Assembly (NCBI RefSeq): GCF_032452875.1
Contig: NW_026893639.1
Span: 186,001 to 250,000 of the forward strand
DNA: 64,000 nt
Reading direction: 5' to 3'
DNA from: Bos javanicus
Taxonomy: Eukaryota > Chordata > Mammalia > Artiodactyla > Bovidae
The position numbers and the translations under genes were made by a program. The notes under the pieces are model-generated. The model worked only from the letters and a program-made list of their open reading frames with translations. It searched no databases and was not told the DNA's origin. Positions 26,038-40,051 of the stretch are shown piece by piece. Each line of letters opens with the position of its first letter. The first letter of the stretch is position 1.

Positions 26038-26638
26038 TGCCGGGGACCAGCCCCAACTGATCCAGGGTATTCGAAGGAGAGATGGCCTAGGCGACTCTTT
26101 ATATGCTAATCAGAGATGTCAAGAATAATAGTATGAGGACAGCTCAGTAGGAAAATTCGGTGGAGAAAAGAGACTGAGTAGCTTGGTTTACGCAGAAGAC
26201 CAATCAAACTTCAAGACAAGAAGTTTGCACCACTTACGTAGGCCGCAGGCGCCCTCTCGAATAGCGAAAGGTGCCTCACCCTAGACACCTTCTCGAGTGG
26301 GTCTTAGCAGCCCAGGCATAATTAGTAAGCGTGGTGGGTTCCGCGCTCCAGATGGAGACTCAGCTGGAAGTTAAAGGGAAGAATGACAAGGAACTTTATG
26401 AATTGGAGCTGTAAGTTAACTCTTTGACAGAGAGAGCGAGATGGTGGTGGGGGACAGCCCCCAGTGAAATCAGAGGTGAGAGCACAAAGCAATACAGTAG
26501 GCAGACTCCGGTTTTTTTGGGGGGAGATGCTCGAGAATATCCGGGTGGACTCCTGAGGCTCGATCCCGCATTTGCGTATGCCGAGCCTCCTTCCTCATGA
26601 CCTTTGTCCAGAGTGGAATGCCTCCCCGGCTCCCGGCA
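26038..26638 (-). mobile_element. LTR copy 20
   Basis: 601 bp, tract T7G6. TATAAAGA form, with GAGGACAGC and ACGCAGAAG. The preceding subrepeats lack 23 bp at about 25,738, and the following ones have a loss of about 91 bp at about 27,070. Confidence 0.85.
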
Positions 26639-27312
26639 CATGATCAGTGCATGCTCAGTCACGATATCAGTGCCTGCTCAGCCACGTGATCACTGACGGC
26701 ACAGTCACGTGATCAGCGCCTCTCAGTCACGTGATCACCGTATGATAAACACGTGATCAGTGAACGACCAGCCACGTGATCACTGCATGCGCGGTCAGGT
26801 GGTCAGTTCCTGATCAGCCACCTGATCAGTGCGTGCACAGTCCCCTGATCAGCGCCTGTCAGTCACTGATCACTGCCTGATAAACACGTGATCAGTGCCC
26901 GAACAGCCACGTCATCAGTGCATGCGCAGTCACGTGATCAGTGCATGATAGCCACGTGATCAGTGCGTCCACAGTCCCATGATCAGCGCGTGTCAGTCAC
27001 TGATCATTGCCTGATAAACACGTGATCAGTGCATGATGAGCCATGTGATCAGTGCCCGATCAGCCACGTGATTAGTGCCTGCAGAGTCACGTGATCAGGG
27101 CATGCTGAGCTGCGTGATTCCTGCCGGCTCATCTGCTTGACAATTGCCAGCTGAGCTGCGTGATTCCTGCCTGGTCACGTGCTTGATTATTGCCAGTTGA
27201 GCAGCATGATTCGTCACTGCTGAGCTCCATGCTTATTGCCTGCTGATTGCGTGGTTCGTGTCTGCTCAGCTCTTTGAGTATTGCCTCCTGAGGTCCCTGT
27301 TCGGTCGCCACC

Positions 27313-27912
27313 TGCCGGCGACCAGCCCCAACTGATCCAGGGTATTCGAAGGAGAGATGGCCTAGGCGACTCTTTATATGCTAATCAGAGATGTCAAGAA
27401 TAATAGTATGAGGAGAGCTCAGTAGGAAAATTCGGTGGAGAAAAGAGACTGAGTAGCTTGGTTTACGCGGAAGACCAATCAAACTTCAAGACAAGAAGTT
27501 TGCACCACTTACGTAGGCCGCAGGCGCCCTCTCGAATAGCGAAAGGTGCCTCACCCTAGACACCTTCTCGAGTGGGTCTTAGCAGCCCAGGCATAATTAG
27601 TAAGCGTGGTGGGTTCCGCGCTCCAGATGGAGACTCAGCTGGAAGTTAAAGGGAAGAATGACAAGGAACTTTATGAATTGGAGCTGTAAGTTAACTCTTT
27701 GACAGAGAGAGCGAGATGGTGGTGGGGGACAGCCCCCAGTGAAATCTGAGGTGAGAGCACAAAGCAATACAGTTGGCAGACTCCGGTTTTTTGGGGGGAG
27801 ATGCTCGAGAATATCCGGGTGGACTCCTGAGGCTCGATCCCGCATTTGCGTATGCCGAGCCTCCTTCCTCATGACCTTTGTCCAGAGTGGAATGCCTCCC
27901 CGGCTCCTGGCA
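27313..27912 (-). mobile_element. LTR copy 21
   Basis: 600 bp, tract T6G6. Both terminal regions are altered (CCGGCGACC at the U5 end, CTCCTGGCA at the U3 end), weakening the terminal inverted repeat. Also AAATCTGAGG and CAGTTGGCAG. Confidence 0.85.
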
Positions 27913-28676
27913 CATGATCAGTGCATGCTCAGTCACGATATCAGTGCCTGCTCAGCCACGTGATCACTGACGGCACAGTCACGTGATCAGCGCCTCTCAG
28001 TCACGTGATCACCGTATGATAAACACGTGATCAGTGAACGGCCAGCCATGTGATCACTGCATGCGCGGTCAGGTGGTCAGTTCCTGATCAGCCACCTGAT
28101 CAGTGCGTGCACAGTCCCCTGATCAGCGCCTGTCAGTCACTGATCACTGCCTGATAAACACGTGATCAGTGCCCGAACAGCCACGTCATCAGTGCATGCG
28201 CAGTCACGTGATCAGTGCATGATAGCCACGTGATCAGTGCGTGCACAGTCCCATGATCAGCGCCTGTCAGTCACTGATCATTGCCTGATAAACACGTGAT
28301 CAGTGCATGATGAGCCATGTGATCAGTGACCGATCAGCCACGTCATCAGTGCATGCGCAGTCACGTCATCAGTGCATGAGAGCCACGTGATCAGTGCATG
28401 CTCAGTCACGTGATCTGGACTTGATCAGCCACGTGATCAGTGCCTGCAGAGTCACGTGATCAGGGCCTGCTGAGCTGCGTGATTCCTGCGGCTCATCTGC
28501 TTGACAATTGCCAGCTGAGCTGCGTGATTCCTGCCTCGTCACGTGCTTGATTATTGCCAGTTGAACAGCATGATTCGTCACTGCTGAGCTCCATGCTTAT
28601 TGCCTGCTGATTGCGTGGTTCGTGTCTGCTCAGCTCTTTGAGTATTGCCTCCTGAGGTCCCTGTTCGGTCGCCACC

Positions 28677-29277
28677 TGCCGAGGACCAGCCCCAACTGAT
28701 CCAGGGTATTCGAAGGAGAGATGGCCTAGGCGACTCTTTATATGCTAATCAGAGATGTCAAGAATAATAGTATGAGGAGAGCTCAGTAGGAAAATTCGGT
28801 GGAGAAAAGAGACTGAGTAGCTTGGTTTACGCGGAAGACCAATCAAACTTCAAGACAAGAAGTTTGCACCACTTACGTAGGCCGCAGGCGCCCTCTCGAA
28901 TAGCGAAAGGTGCCTCACCCTAGACACCTTCTCGAGTGGGTCTTAGCAGCCCAGGCATAATTAGTAAGCGTGGTGGGTTCCGCGCTCCAGATGGAGACAC
29001 AGCTGGAAGTTAAAGGGAAGAATGACAAGGAACTTTATGAATTGGAGCTGTAAGTTAACTCTTTGACAGAGAGAACGAGATGGTGGTGGGGGACAGCCCC
29101 CAGTGAAATCAGAGGTGAGAGCACAAAGCAATACAGTAGGCAGACTCCGGTTTTTTTGGGGGGAGATGCTCGAGAATATCCGGGTGGACTCCTGAGGCTC
29201 GATCCCGCATTTGCGTATCCCGAGCCTCCTTCCTCATGACCTTTGCCCAGAGTGGAATGCCTCCCCGGCTCCCGGCA
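28677..29277 (-). mobile_element. LTR copy 22
   Basis: 601 bp, tract T7G6. Founder-type variants shared with copies 23 and 24: TGCCGAGGACC, GACACAGCTGG and GTATCCCGAG. Confidence 0.85.
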
Positions 29278-30042
29278 CATGATCAGTGCATGCTCAGTCA
29301 CGATATCAGTGCCTGCTCAGCCACGTGATCACTGACGGCACAGTCACGTGATCAGCGCCTCGCAGTCACGTGATCACCGTATGATAAACACGTGATCAGT
29401 GAACGACCAGCCACGTGATCACTGCATGCGCGGTCAGGTGGTCAGTTCCTGATCAGCCACCTGATCAGTGCGAGCACAGTCCCCTGATCAGCACCTGTCA
29501 GTCACTGATCACTGCCTGATAAACACGTGATCAGTGACCGAACAGCCACGTCATCAGTGCATGCGCAGTCACGTGATCAGTGCATGATAGCCACGTGATC
29601 CGTGCGTGCACAGTCCCATGATCAGCGCCTGTCAGTCACTGATCATTGCCTGATAAACACGTGATCAGTGCATGATGAGCCATGTGATCAGTGCCCGATC
29701 AGCCACGTCATCAGTGCATGCGCAGTCACGTCATCAGTGCATGAGAGCCACGTGATCAGTGCATGCTCAGTCACGTGATCTGGACTTGATCAGCCACGTG
29801 ATCAGTGCCTGCAGAGTCACGTGATCAGGGCCTGCTGAGCTGCGTGATTCCTGCCGGCTCATCTGCTTGACAATTGCCAGCTGAGCTGCGTGATTCCTGC
29901 CTGGTCACGTGCTTGATTATTGCCAGTTGAGCAGCATGATTCGTCACTGCTGAGCTCCATGCTTATTGCCTGCTGATTGCGTGGTTCGTGTCTGCTCAGC
30001 TCTTTGAGTATTGCCTCCTGAGGTCCCTGTTCGGTCGCCACC

Positions 30043-30644
30043 TGCCGAGGACCAGCCCCAACTGATCCAGGGTATTCGAAGGAGAGATGGCCTAGGCGAC
30101 TCTTTATATGCTAATCAGAGATGTCAAGAATAATAGTATGAGGAGAGCTCAGTAGGAAAATTCGGTGGAGAAAAGAGACTGAGTAGCTTGGTTTACGCGG
30201 AAGACCAATCAAACTTCAAGACAAGAAGTTTGCACCACTTACGTAGGCCGCAGGCGCCCTCTCGAATAGCGAAAGGTGCCTCACCCTAGACACCTTCTCG
30301 AGTGGGTCTTAGCAGCCCAGGCATAATTAGTAAGCGTGGTGGGTTCCGCGCTCCAGATGGAGACACAGCTGGAAGTTAAAGGGAAGAATGACAAGGAACT
30401 TTATGAATTGGAGCTGTAAGTTAACTCTTTGACAGAGAGAGCGAGATGGTGGTGGGGGACAGCCCCCAGTGAAATCAGAGGTGAGAGCACAAAGCAATAC
30501 AGTAGGCAGACTCCGGTTTTTTTGGGGGGGAGATGCTCGAGAATATCCGGGTGGACTCCTGAGGCTCGATCCCGCATTTGCGTATCCCGAGCCTCCTTCC
30601 TCATGACCTTTGTCCAGAGTGGAATGCCTCCCCGGCTCCCGGCA
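30043..30644 (-). mobile_element. LTR copy 23
   Basis: 602 bp, tract T7G7. Same subgroup as copy 22. Confidence 0.85.
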
Positions 30645-31409
30645 CATGATCAGTGCATGCTCAGTCACGATATCAGTGCCTGCTCAGCCACGTGATCACT
30701 GACGGCACAGTCACGTGATCAGCGCCTCTGAGTCACGTGATCACCGTATGATAAACACGTGATCAGTGAACGACCAGCCACGTGATCACTGCATGCGCGG
30801 TCAGGTGGTCAGTTCCTGATCAGCCACCTGATCAGTGCGAGCACAGTCCCCTGATCAGCACCTGTCAGTCACTGATCACTGCCTGATAAACACATGATCA
30901 GTGACCGAACAGCCACGTCATCAGTGCATGGGCAGTCACGTGATCAGTGCATGATAGCCACGTGATCCGTGCGTGCACAGTCCCATGATCAGCGCCTGTC
31001 TGTCACTGATCATTGCCTGATAAACACGTGATCAGTGCATGATGAGCCATGTGATCAGTGCCCGATCAGCCACGTCATCAGTGCATGCGCAGTCACGTCA
31101 TCAGTGCATGAGAGCCACGTGATCAGTGCATGCTCAGTCACGTGATCTGGACTTGATCAGCCACGTGATCAGTGCCTGCAGAGTCACGTGATCAGGGCCT
31201 GCTGAGCTGCGTGATTCCTGCCGGCTCATCTGCTTGACAATTGCCAGCTGAGCTGCGTGATTCCTGCCTGGTCACGTGCTTGATTATTGCCAGTTGAGCA
31301 GCATGATTCGTCACTGCTGAGCTCCATGCTTATTGCCTGCTGATTGCGTGGTTCGTGTCTGCTCAGCTCTTTGAGTATTGCCTCCTGAGGTCCCTGTTCG
31401 GTCGCCACC

Positions 31410-32009
31410 TGCCGAGGACCAGCCCCAACTGATCCAGGGTATTCGAAGGAGAGATGGCCTAGGCGACTCTTTATATGCTAATCAGAGATGTCAAGAATAA
31501 TAGTATGAGGAGAGCTCAGTAGGAAAATTCGGTGGAGAAAAGAGACTGAGTAGCTTGGTTTACGCGGAAGACCAATCAAACTTCAAGACAAGAAGTTTGC
31601 ACCACTTACGTAGGCCGCAGGCGCCCTCTCGAATAGCGAAAGGTGCCTCACCCTAGACACCTTCTCGAGTGGGTCTTAGCAGCCCAGGCATAATTAGTAA
31701 GCGTGGTGGGTTCCGCGCTCCAGATGGAGACACAGCTGGAAGTTAAAGGGAAGAATGACAAGGAACTTTATGAATTGGAGCTGTAAGTTAACTCTTTGAC
31801 AGAGAGAGCGAGATGGTGGTGGGGGACAGCCCCCAGTGAAATCAGAGGTGAGAGCACAAAGCAATACAGTAGGCAGACTCCGGTTTTTTTGGGGGAGATG
31901 CTCGAGAATATCCGGGTGGACTCCTGAGGCTCGATCCCGCATTTGCGTATCCCGAGCCTCCTTCCTCATGACCTTTGTCCAGAGTGGAATGCCTCCCCGG
32001 CTCCCGGCA
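31410..32009 (-). mobile_element. LTR copy 24
   Basis: 600 bp, tract T7G5. Same subgroup as copies 22 and 23, with the tract two G shorter than copy 23. Confidence 0.85.
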
Positions 32010-32774
32010 CATGATCAGTGCATGCTCAGTCACGATATCAGTGCCTGCTCAGCCACGTGATCACTGACGGCACAGTCACGTGATCAGCGCCTCTGAGTCA
32101 CGTGATCACCGTATGATAAACACGTGATCAGTGAACGACCAGCCACGTGATCACTGCATGCGCGGTCAGGTGGTCAGTTCCTGATCAGCCACCTGATCAG
32201 TGCGTGCACAGTCCCCTGATCAGCACCTGTCAGTCACTGATCACTGCCTGATAAACACATGATCAGTGACCGAACAGCCACGTCATCAGTGCATGGGCAG
32301 TCACGTGATCAGTGCATGATAGCCACGTGATCCGTGCGTGCACAGTCCCATGATCAGCGCCTGTCTGTCACTGATCATTGCCTGATAAACACGTGATCAG
32401 TGCATGATGAGCCATGTGATCAGTGCCCGATCAGCCACGTCATCAGTGCATGCGCAGTCACGTCATCAGTGCATGAGAGCCACGTGATCAGTGCATGCTC
32501 AGTCATGTGATCTGGACTTGAACAGCCACGTGATCAGTGCCTGCAGAGTCACGTGATCAGGGCCTGCTGAGCTGCGTGATTCCTGCCGGCTCATCTGCTT
32601 GACAATTGCCAGCTGAGCTGCGTGATTCCTGCCTGGTCACGTGCTTGATTATTGCCAGTTGAGCAGCATGATTCGTCACTGCTGAGCTCCATGCTTATTG
32701 CCTGCTGATTGCGTGGTTCGTGTCTGCTCAGCTCTTTGAGTATTGCCTCCTGAGGTCCCTGTTCGGTCGCCACC

Positions 32775-33373
32775 TGCTGGGGACCAGCCCCAACTGATCC
32801 AGGGTATTCGAAGGAGAGATGGCCTAGGCGACTCTTTATATGCTAATCAGAGATGTCAAGAATAATAGTATGAGGAGAGCTCAGTAGGAAAATTCGGTGG
32901 AGAAAAGAGACTGAGTAGCTTGGTTTACGCGGAAGACCAATCAAACTTCAAGACAAGAAGTTTGCACCACTTACGTAGGCCGCAGGCGCCCTCTCGAATA
33001 GCGAAAGGTGCCTCACCCTAGACACCTTCTCGAGTGGGTCTTAGCAGCCCAGGCATAATTAGTAAGCGTGGTGGGTTCCGTGCTCCAGATGGAGACTCAG
33101 CTGGAAGTTAAAGGGAAGAATGACAAGGAACTTTATGAATTGGAGCTGTAAGTTAACTCTTTGACAGAGAGAGCGAGATGGTGGTGGGGGACAGCCCCCA
33201 GTGAAATCAGAGGTGAGAGCACAAAGCAATACAGTAGGCAGAATCCGGTTTTTTGGGGGAGATGCTCGAGAATATCCGGGTGGACTCCTGAGGCTCGATC
33301 CCGCATTTGCGTATGCCGAGCCTCCTTCCTCATGACCTTTGTCCAGAGTGGAATGCCTTCCCGGCTCCCGGCA
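32775..33373 (-). mobile_element. LTR copy 25 (type S)
   Basis: 599 bp, tract T6G5. TGCTGGGG at the U5 end and AGAATCCGG before the tract, both shared only with copy 31. Confidence 0.85.
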
Positions 33374-33777
33374 CATGATCAGTGCATGCTCAGTCACGAT
33401 ATCAGTGCCTGCTCAGCCACGTGATCACTGACGGCACAGTCACGTGATCAGCGCCTCTCAGTCACGTGATCACCGTATGATAAACACTTGATCAGTGAAC
33501 GACCAGCCACGTGATCACTACATGCGCAGTCAGGTGGTCAGTTCCTGATCAGCCACCTGATCAGTGCGTGCACAGTCCCCTGATCAGCGCCTGTCAGTCA
33601 CTGATCACTGCCTGATAAACACGTGATCAGTGCCCGAACAGCCACGTCATCAGTGCATGCGCAGTCACGTCATCAGTGCATGATAGCCACGTGATCAGTG
33701 CATGCTCAGTCACGTGATCTGGACTTGATCAGCCACGTGATCAGTGCCTGCAGAGTCACGTGATCAGGGCCTGCAGA

Positions 33778-33886
33778 GCTGCGTGATTCCTGCCGGCTCA
33801 TCTGCATGACAATTGCCATCTGAGCTGCGTGATTCCTGTCGGCTCATCTGCTTGACAATTGCCAGCTGAGCTGCGTGATTCCTGCC
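33778..33886. repeat. extra 46-bp module (five-module block) before LTR 26
   Basis: An extra module with ATCTGCATGACAATTGCC and TGTCGG precedes the usual four. Similar five-module blocks lie before LTRs 28, 29, 32, 34 and 35. Confidence 0.75.
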
Positions 33887-34027
33887 TGGTCACGTGCTTG
33901 ATTATTGCCAGTTGAGCAGCATGATTCGTCACTGCTGAGCTCCATGCTTATTGCCTGCTGATTGCGTGGTTCGTGTCTGCTCAGCTCTTTGAGTATTGCC
34001 TCCTGAGGTCCCTGTTCGGTCGCCACC

Positions 34028-34627
34028 TGCCGGGGACCAGCCCCAACTGATCCAGGGTATTCGAAGGAGAGATGGCCTAGGCGACTAATTATATGCTAAT
34101 CAGAGATGTCAAGAATAATAGTATGAGGAGAGCTCAGTAGGAAAATTCGGTGGAGAAAAGAGACTGAGTAGCTTGGTTTACGCGGAAGACCAATCAAACT
34201 TCAAGACAAGAAGATTGCACCACTTACGTAGGCCGCAGGCGCCCTCTCGAATAGCGAAAGGTGCCTCACCCTAGACACCTTCTCGAGTGGGTCTTAGCAG
34301 CTCAGGCATAATTAGTAAGCGTGGTGGGTTCCTCGCTCCAGATGGAGACTCATTTGGAAGTTAAAGGGAAGAATGACAAGGAACTTTATGAATTGGAGCT
34401 GTAAGTTAACTCTTTGACAGAGAGAGCGAGATGGTGGTGGGGGACAGCCCCCAGTGAAATTAGAGGTGAGAGCACAAAGCAATACAGTAGGCAGACTCCG
34501 GTTTTTTGGGGGGAGATGCTCGAGAATATCCGGGTGGACTCCTGAGGCTCGATCCCACATTTGCGTATGCCGAGCCTCCTTCCTCATGACCTTTGTCCAG
34601 AGTGGAATGCCTCCCCGGCTCCCGGCA
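34028..34627 (-). mobile_element. LTR copy 26 (type A)
   Basis: 600 bp, tract T6G6. AGAAGATTGC, CTCATTTGG, ATTAGAGG and CCCACATTT are shared in whole or part with copies 29 and 32. The TATA site is changed (plus strand ACTAATTATATG). Confidence 0.85.
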
Positions 34628-35392
34628 CATGATCAGTGCATGCTCAGTCACGATATCAGTGCCTGCTCAGCCACGTGATCACTGACGGCACAGTCACGTG
34701 ATCAGCGCCTCTCAGTCACGTGATCACCGTATGATAAACACGTGATCAGTGAACGGCCAGCCACGTGATCACTGCATGCGCAGTCAGGTGGTCAGTTCCT
34801 GATCAGCCACTTGATCAGTGCGTGCACAGTCCCCTGATCAGCGCCTGTCAGTCACTGATCACTGCCTGATAAACACGTGATCAGTGCCCGAACAGCCACG
34901 TCATCAGTGCATGCGCAGTCACGTGATCAGTGCATGATAGCCACGTGATCAGTGCGTGCACATTCCCATGATCAGCGCCTGTCAGTCACTGATCATTGCC
35001 TGATAAACACGTGATCAGTGCATGATGAGCCATGTGATCAGTGCCCGATCAGCCACGTCATCAGTGCATGCGCAGTCACGTCATCAGTGCATGATAGCCA
35101 CGTGATCAGTGCATGCTCAGTCACGTGATCTGGACTTGATCAGCCACGTGATCAGTGCCTGCAGAGTCACGTGATCAGGGCCTGCTGAGCTGCGTGATTC
35201 CTGCCGGCTCATCTGCTTGACAATTGCCAGCTGAGCTGCTTGATTCCTGCCTGGTCACGTGCTTGATTATTGCCAGTTGAGCAGCATGATTCGTCACTGC
35301 TGAGCTCCATGCTTATTGCCTGCTGATTGCGTGGTTCGTGTCTGCTCAGCTCTTTGAGTATTGCCTCCTGAGGTCCCTGTTCGGTCGCCACC

Positions 35393-35993
35393 TGCCGGGG
35401 ACCAGCCCCAACTGATCCAGGGTATTCGAAGGAGAGATGTCCTAGGGGACTATTTATATGCTAATCAGAGATGTCAAGAATAATAGTATGCGGAGAGCTC
35501 AGTAGGAAAATTCGGTGGAGAAAAGAGACTGAGTAGCTTGGTTTACGCGGAAGACCAATCAAACTTCAAGACAAGAAGTTTGCACCACTTACGTAGGCCA
35601 CAGGCGCCCTCTCGAATAGCCAAAGGTGCCTCACCCTAGACACCTTCTCGAGTGGGTCTTAGCAGCCCAGGCATATTTAGTAAGCGTGGTGGGTTCCGCG
35701 CTCCAGATGGAGACTCAGCTGGAAGTTAAAGGGAAGAATGACAAGGAACTTTATGAATTGGAGCTGTAAGTTAACTCTTTGACAGAGAGAGCGAGATGGT
35801 GGTGGGGGACAGCCCCCAGTGAAATCAGAGGTGAGAGCACAAAGCAATACAGTAGGCAGACTCCGGTTTTTTTGGGGGGAGATGCTCGAGAATATCCGGG
35901 TGGACTCCTGAGGCTCGATCCCGCATTTGCGTAGGCCGAGCCTCCTTCCTCATGACCGTTGTCCAGAGTGGAATGCCTCCCCGGCTCCCGGCA
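35393..35993 (-). mobile_element. LTR copy 27 (type B)
   Basis: 601 bp, tract T7G6. TATGCGGAG, CATATTTAG, GTAGGCCG and GACCGTTG are shared mainly with copies 30 and 33. Confidence 0.85.
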
Positions 35994-36804
35994 CATGATC
36001 AGTGCATGCTCAGTCACGATATCAGTGCCTGCTCAGCCACGTGATCACTGACGGCACAGTCACGTGATCAGCGCCTCTGAGTCACGTGATCACCGTATGA
36101 TAAACACGTGATCAGTGAACGACCAGCCACGTGATCACTGCATGAGCGGTCAGGTGGTCAGTTCCTGATCAGCCACCTGATCAGTGCGTGCACAGTCCCC
36201 TGATCAGCGCCTGTCAGTCACTGATCACTGCTTGATAAACACGTGATCAGTGCCCGAACAGCCACGTCATCAGTGCATGCGCAGTCACGTGAACAGTGCA
36301 TGATAGCCACCTGATCAGTGCGTGCACAGTCCCATGATCAGCGCCTGTCAGTCACTGATCATTGCCTGATAAACACGTGATCAGTGCATGATGAGCCATG
36401 TGATCAGTTCCTGATCAGCCACGTCATCAGTGCATGCGCAGTCACGTCATCAGTGCATGATAGCCACGTGATCAGTGCCTGCTCAGTCACGTGATCTGGA
36501 CTTGATCAGCCACGTGATCAGTGCCTGCTCAGTCACGTGATCAGGGCCTGCTGAGCTGCGTGATTCCTGCCGGCTCATCTGCATGACAATTGCCATCTGA
36601 GCTGCGTGATTTCTGTCGGCTCATCTGCTTGACAATTGCCAGCTGAGCTGCGTGATTCCTGCCTGGTCTCGTGCTTGATTATTGCCAGTTGAGCAGCATG
36701 ATTCGTCACTGCTGAGCTCCATGCTTATTGCCTGCTGATTGCATGGTTCGTGTCTGCTCAGCTCTTTGAGTATTGCCTCCTGAGGTCCCTGTTCGGTCGC
36801 CACC

Positions 36805-37406
36805 TGCCGGGGACCAGCCCCAACTGATCCAGGGTATTCGAAGGAGAGATGGCCTAGGCGACTCTTTATATGCTAATCAGAGATGTCAAGAATGATAGTA
36901 TGAGGAGAGCTCAGTAGGAAAATTCGGTGGAGAAAAGAGACTGAGTAGCTTGGTTTACGCGGAAGACCAATCAAACTACAAGACAAGAAGTTTGCACCAC
37001 TTACGTAGGCCGCAGGCGCCCTCTCGAATAGCGAAAGGTGCCTCACCCTAGACACCTTCTCGAGTGGGTCTTAGCAGCCCAGGCATAATTAGTAAGCGTG
37101 GTGTGTTCCTCGCTCCAGATGGAGACTCAGCTGGAAGTTAAAGGGAAGAATGACAAGGAACTTTATGAATTGGAGCTGTAAGTTAACTCTTTGACAGAGA
37201 GAGCGAGATGGTGGTGGGGGACAGCCCCCAGTGAAATCAGAGGTGAGAGCACAAAGCAATACAGTAGGCAGACTCCGGTTTTTTCGGGGGGGAGATGCTC
37301 GAGAATATCCGGGTGGACTCCTGAGGCTCGATCCCGCATTTGCATATGCCGAGCCTCCTTCCTCATGACCTTTGTCCAGAGTGGAATGCCTCCCCGGCTC
37401 CCGGCA
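36805..37406 (-). mobile_element. LTR copy 28 (type C)
   Basis: 602 bp, interrupted tract T6-C-G7. AACTACAAG, AATGATAG and GTGTGTTCCTCGC. Its closest match is copy 34. Preceded by a five-module block. Confidence 0.85.
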
Positions 37407-38083
37407 CATGATCAGTGCATGCTCAGTCACGATATCAGTGCCTGCTCAGCCACGTGATCACTGACGGCACAGTCACGTGATCAGCGCCTCTCAGTCACGT
37501 GATCACTGTATGATAAACAGGTTATCAATGAACGGCCAGCCATGTGATCACTGCATTTGCGGTCAGGTGGTCAGTTCCTGATCAGCCACCTGATCAGTGC
37601 GTGCACAGTCCCCTGATCAGCGCCTGTCAGTCACTGATCACTGCCTGATAAACACGTGATCAGTGCATGATGAGCCATGTGATCAGTGCCCGATCAGCCA
37701 CGTCATCAGTGCATGCGCAGTCACGTCATCAGTGCATGAGAGCCACGTGATCAGTGCATGCTCAGTCACGTGATCAGGACTTGATCAGCCACGTGATCAG
37801 TGCCTGCAGAGTCACGTGATCAGGGCCTGCTGAGCTGCGTGATTCCTGCTGGCTCATCTGCTTGACAATTGCCAGCTGAGCTGCGTGATTCCTGTCGGCT
37901 CATCTGCTTGACAATTGCCAGCTGAGCTGCGTGATTCCTGCCTGGTCACGTGCTTGATTATTGCCAGTTGAGCAGCATGATTCGTCACTGCTGAGCTCCA
38001 TGCTTATTGCCTGCTGATTGCGTGGTTCGTGTCTGCTCAGCTCTTTGAGTATTGCCTCCTGAGGTCCCTGTTCGGTCGCCACC

Positions 38084-38685
38084 TGCCGGGGACCAGCCCC
38101 AACTGATCGAGGGTATTCGAAGGAGAGATGGCCCAGGCGAATATTTATATGCTAATCAGAGATGTCAAGAATAATAGTATGAGGAGAGCTCAGTAGGAAA
38201 ATTCGGTGGAGAAAAGAGACTGAGTAGCTTGGTTTACGCGGAAGACCAATCAAACTTCAAGACAAGAAGATTGCACCACTTACGTAGGCCGCAGGCACCC
38301 TCTCGAATAGCGAAAGGTGCCTCACCCTAGACACCTTCTCGAGTGGGTCTTAGCAGCCCATGCATAATTAGTAAGCGTGGTGTGTTCCTCGCTCCAGATG
38401 GAGACTCAGTTGGAAGTTAAAGGGAAGAATGACAGGGAACTTTATGAATTGGAGCTGTAAGTTAACTCTTTGACAGAGAGAGCGAGATGGTGGTGGGGGA
38501 CAGCCCCCAGTGAAATCAGAGGTGAGAGCACAAAGGAATACAGTAGGCAGACTCCGGTTTTTCTGGGGGGGAGATGCTCGAGAATATCCGGGTGGACTCC
38601 TGAGGCTCGATCCCGCATTTGCGTATGCCGAGCCTCCTTCCTCATGACCTTTGTCCAGAGTGGAATGCCTCCCCGGCTCCCGGCA
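38084..38685 (-). mobile_element. LTR copy 29 (type A-prime)
   Basis: 602 bp, tract T5-C-T-G7, found elsewhere only in copy 32. CCCATGCAT and ACAGGGAAC are also shared with copy 32. Confidence 0.85.
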
Positions 38686-39450
38686 CATGATCAGTGCATG
38701 CTCAGTCACGATATCAGTGCCTGCTCAGCCACGTGATCACTGACGGCACAGTCACGTGATCAGCGCCTCTCAGTCACGTGATCACCGTATGATAAACACG
38801 TGATCAGTGAACGGCCAGCCATGTGATCACTGCATGCGCAGTCAGGTGGTCAGTTCCTGATCAGCCACTTGATCAGTGCGTGCACAGTCCCCTGATCAGC
38901 GCCTGTCAGTCACTGATCACTGCCTGATAAACACGTGATCAGTGCCCGAACAGCCACGTCATCAGTGCATGCGCAGTCACGTGATCAGTGCATGATAGCC
39001 ACGTGATCAGTGCGTGCACAGTCCCATGATCAGCGCCTGTCAGTCACTGATCATTGCCTGATAAACACGTGATCAGTGCATGATGAGCCATGTGATCAGT
39101 GCCCGATCAGCCACGTCATCAGTGCATGCGCAGTCACGTCATCAGTGCATGAGAGCCACGTGATCAGTGCATGCTCAGTCACGTGATCTGGACTTGATCA
39201 GCCACGTGATCAGTGCCTGCAGAGTCACGTGATCAGGGCCTGCTGAGCTGCGTGATTCCTGCCGGCTCATCTGCTTGACAATTGCCAGCTGAGCTGCGTG
39301 ATTCCTGCCTGGTCACGTGCTTGATTATTGCCAGTTGAGCAGCATGATTCGTCACTGCTGAGCTCCATGCTTATTGCCTGCTGATTGCGTGGTTCGTGTC
39401 TGCTCAGCTCTTTGAGTATTGCCTCCTGAGGTCCCTGTTCGGTCGCCACC

Positions 39451-40051
39451 TGCCGGGGACCAGCCCCAACTGATCCAGGGTATTCGAAGGAGAGATGGCC
39501 TAGGCGAATCTTTATATGCTAATCAGAGATGTCAAGAATAATAGTATGCGGAGAGCTCAGTAGGAAAATTCGGTGGAGAAAAGAGACTGAGTAGCTTGGT
39601 TTACGCGGAAGACCAATCAAACTTCAAGACAAGAAGTTTGCACCACATACGTAGGCCGCAGGAGCCCTCTCGAATAGCGAAAGGTGCCTCACCCTAGACA
39701 CCTTCTCGAGTGGGTCTTAGCAGCCCAGGCATATTTAGTAAGCGTGGTGGGTTCCGCGCTCCAGATGGAGACTCAGCTGGAAGTTAAAGGGAAGAATGAC
39801 AAGGAACTTTATGAATTGGAGCTGTAAGTTAACTCTTTGACAGAGAGAGCGAGATGGTGGTGGGGGACAGCCCCCAGTGAAATCAGAGGTGAGAGCACAA
39901 AGCAATACAGTAGGCAGACTCCGGTTTTTTTGGGGGGAGATGCTCGAGAATATCCGGGTGGACTCCTGAGTCTCGATCCCGCATTTGCATAGGCCGAGCC
40001 TCCTTCCTCATGACCGTTGTCCAGAGTGGAATGCCTCCCCGGCTCCCGGCA
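39451..40051 (-). mobile_element. LTR copy 30 (type B-prime)
   Basis: 601 bp, tract T7G6. CGAATCTTTA, CCACATACG, GAGTCTCG and GCATAGGCCG are shared with copy 33. Confidence 0.85.

Larger units (their letters stand above)
32010..38083. repeat. higher-order repeat, copy 1
   Basis: LTR types S, A, B, C in order, with unit spacings 1,253, 1,365, 1,412, 1,279. It matches 40,052-46,130 at an offset of 8,041-8,048 bp in both spacing and private variants. Confidence 0.8.
38084..40051. repeat. two-LTR block repeated at 42,073-44,041
   Basis: LTRs 29 and 30 with the 23-bp segment between them match LTRs 32 and 33 at an offset of 3,989 bp. Shared markers: tract T5CTG7, AACGGCCAGCC, GAGAGCC and GAGTCTCG. 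The A-B pair therefore occurs three times, counting LTRs 26-27. Confidence 0.75.
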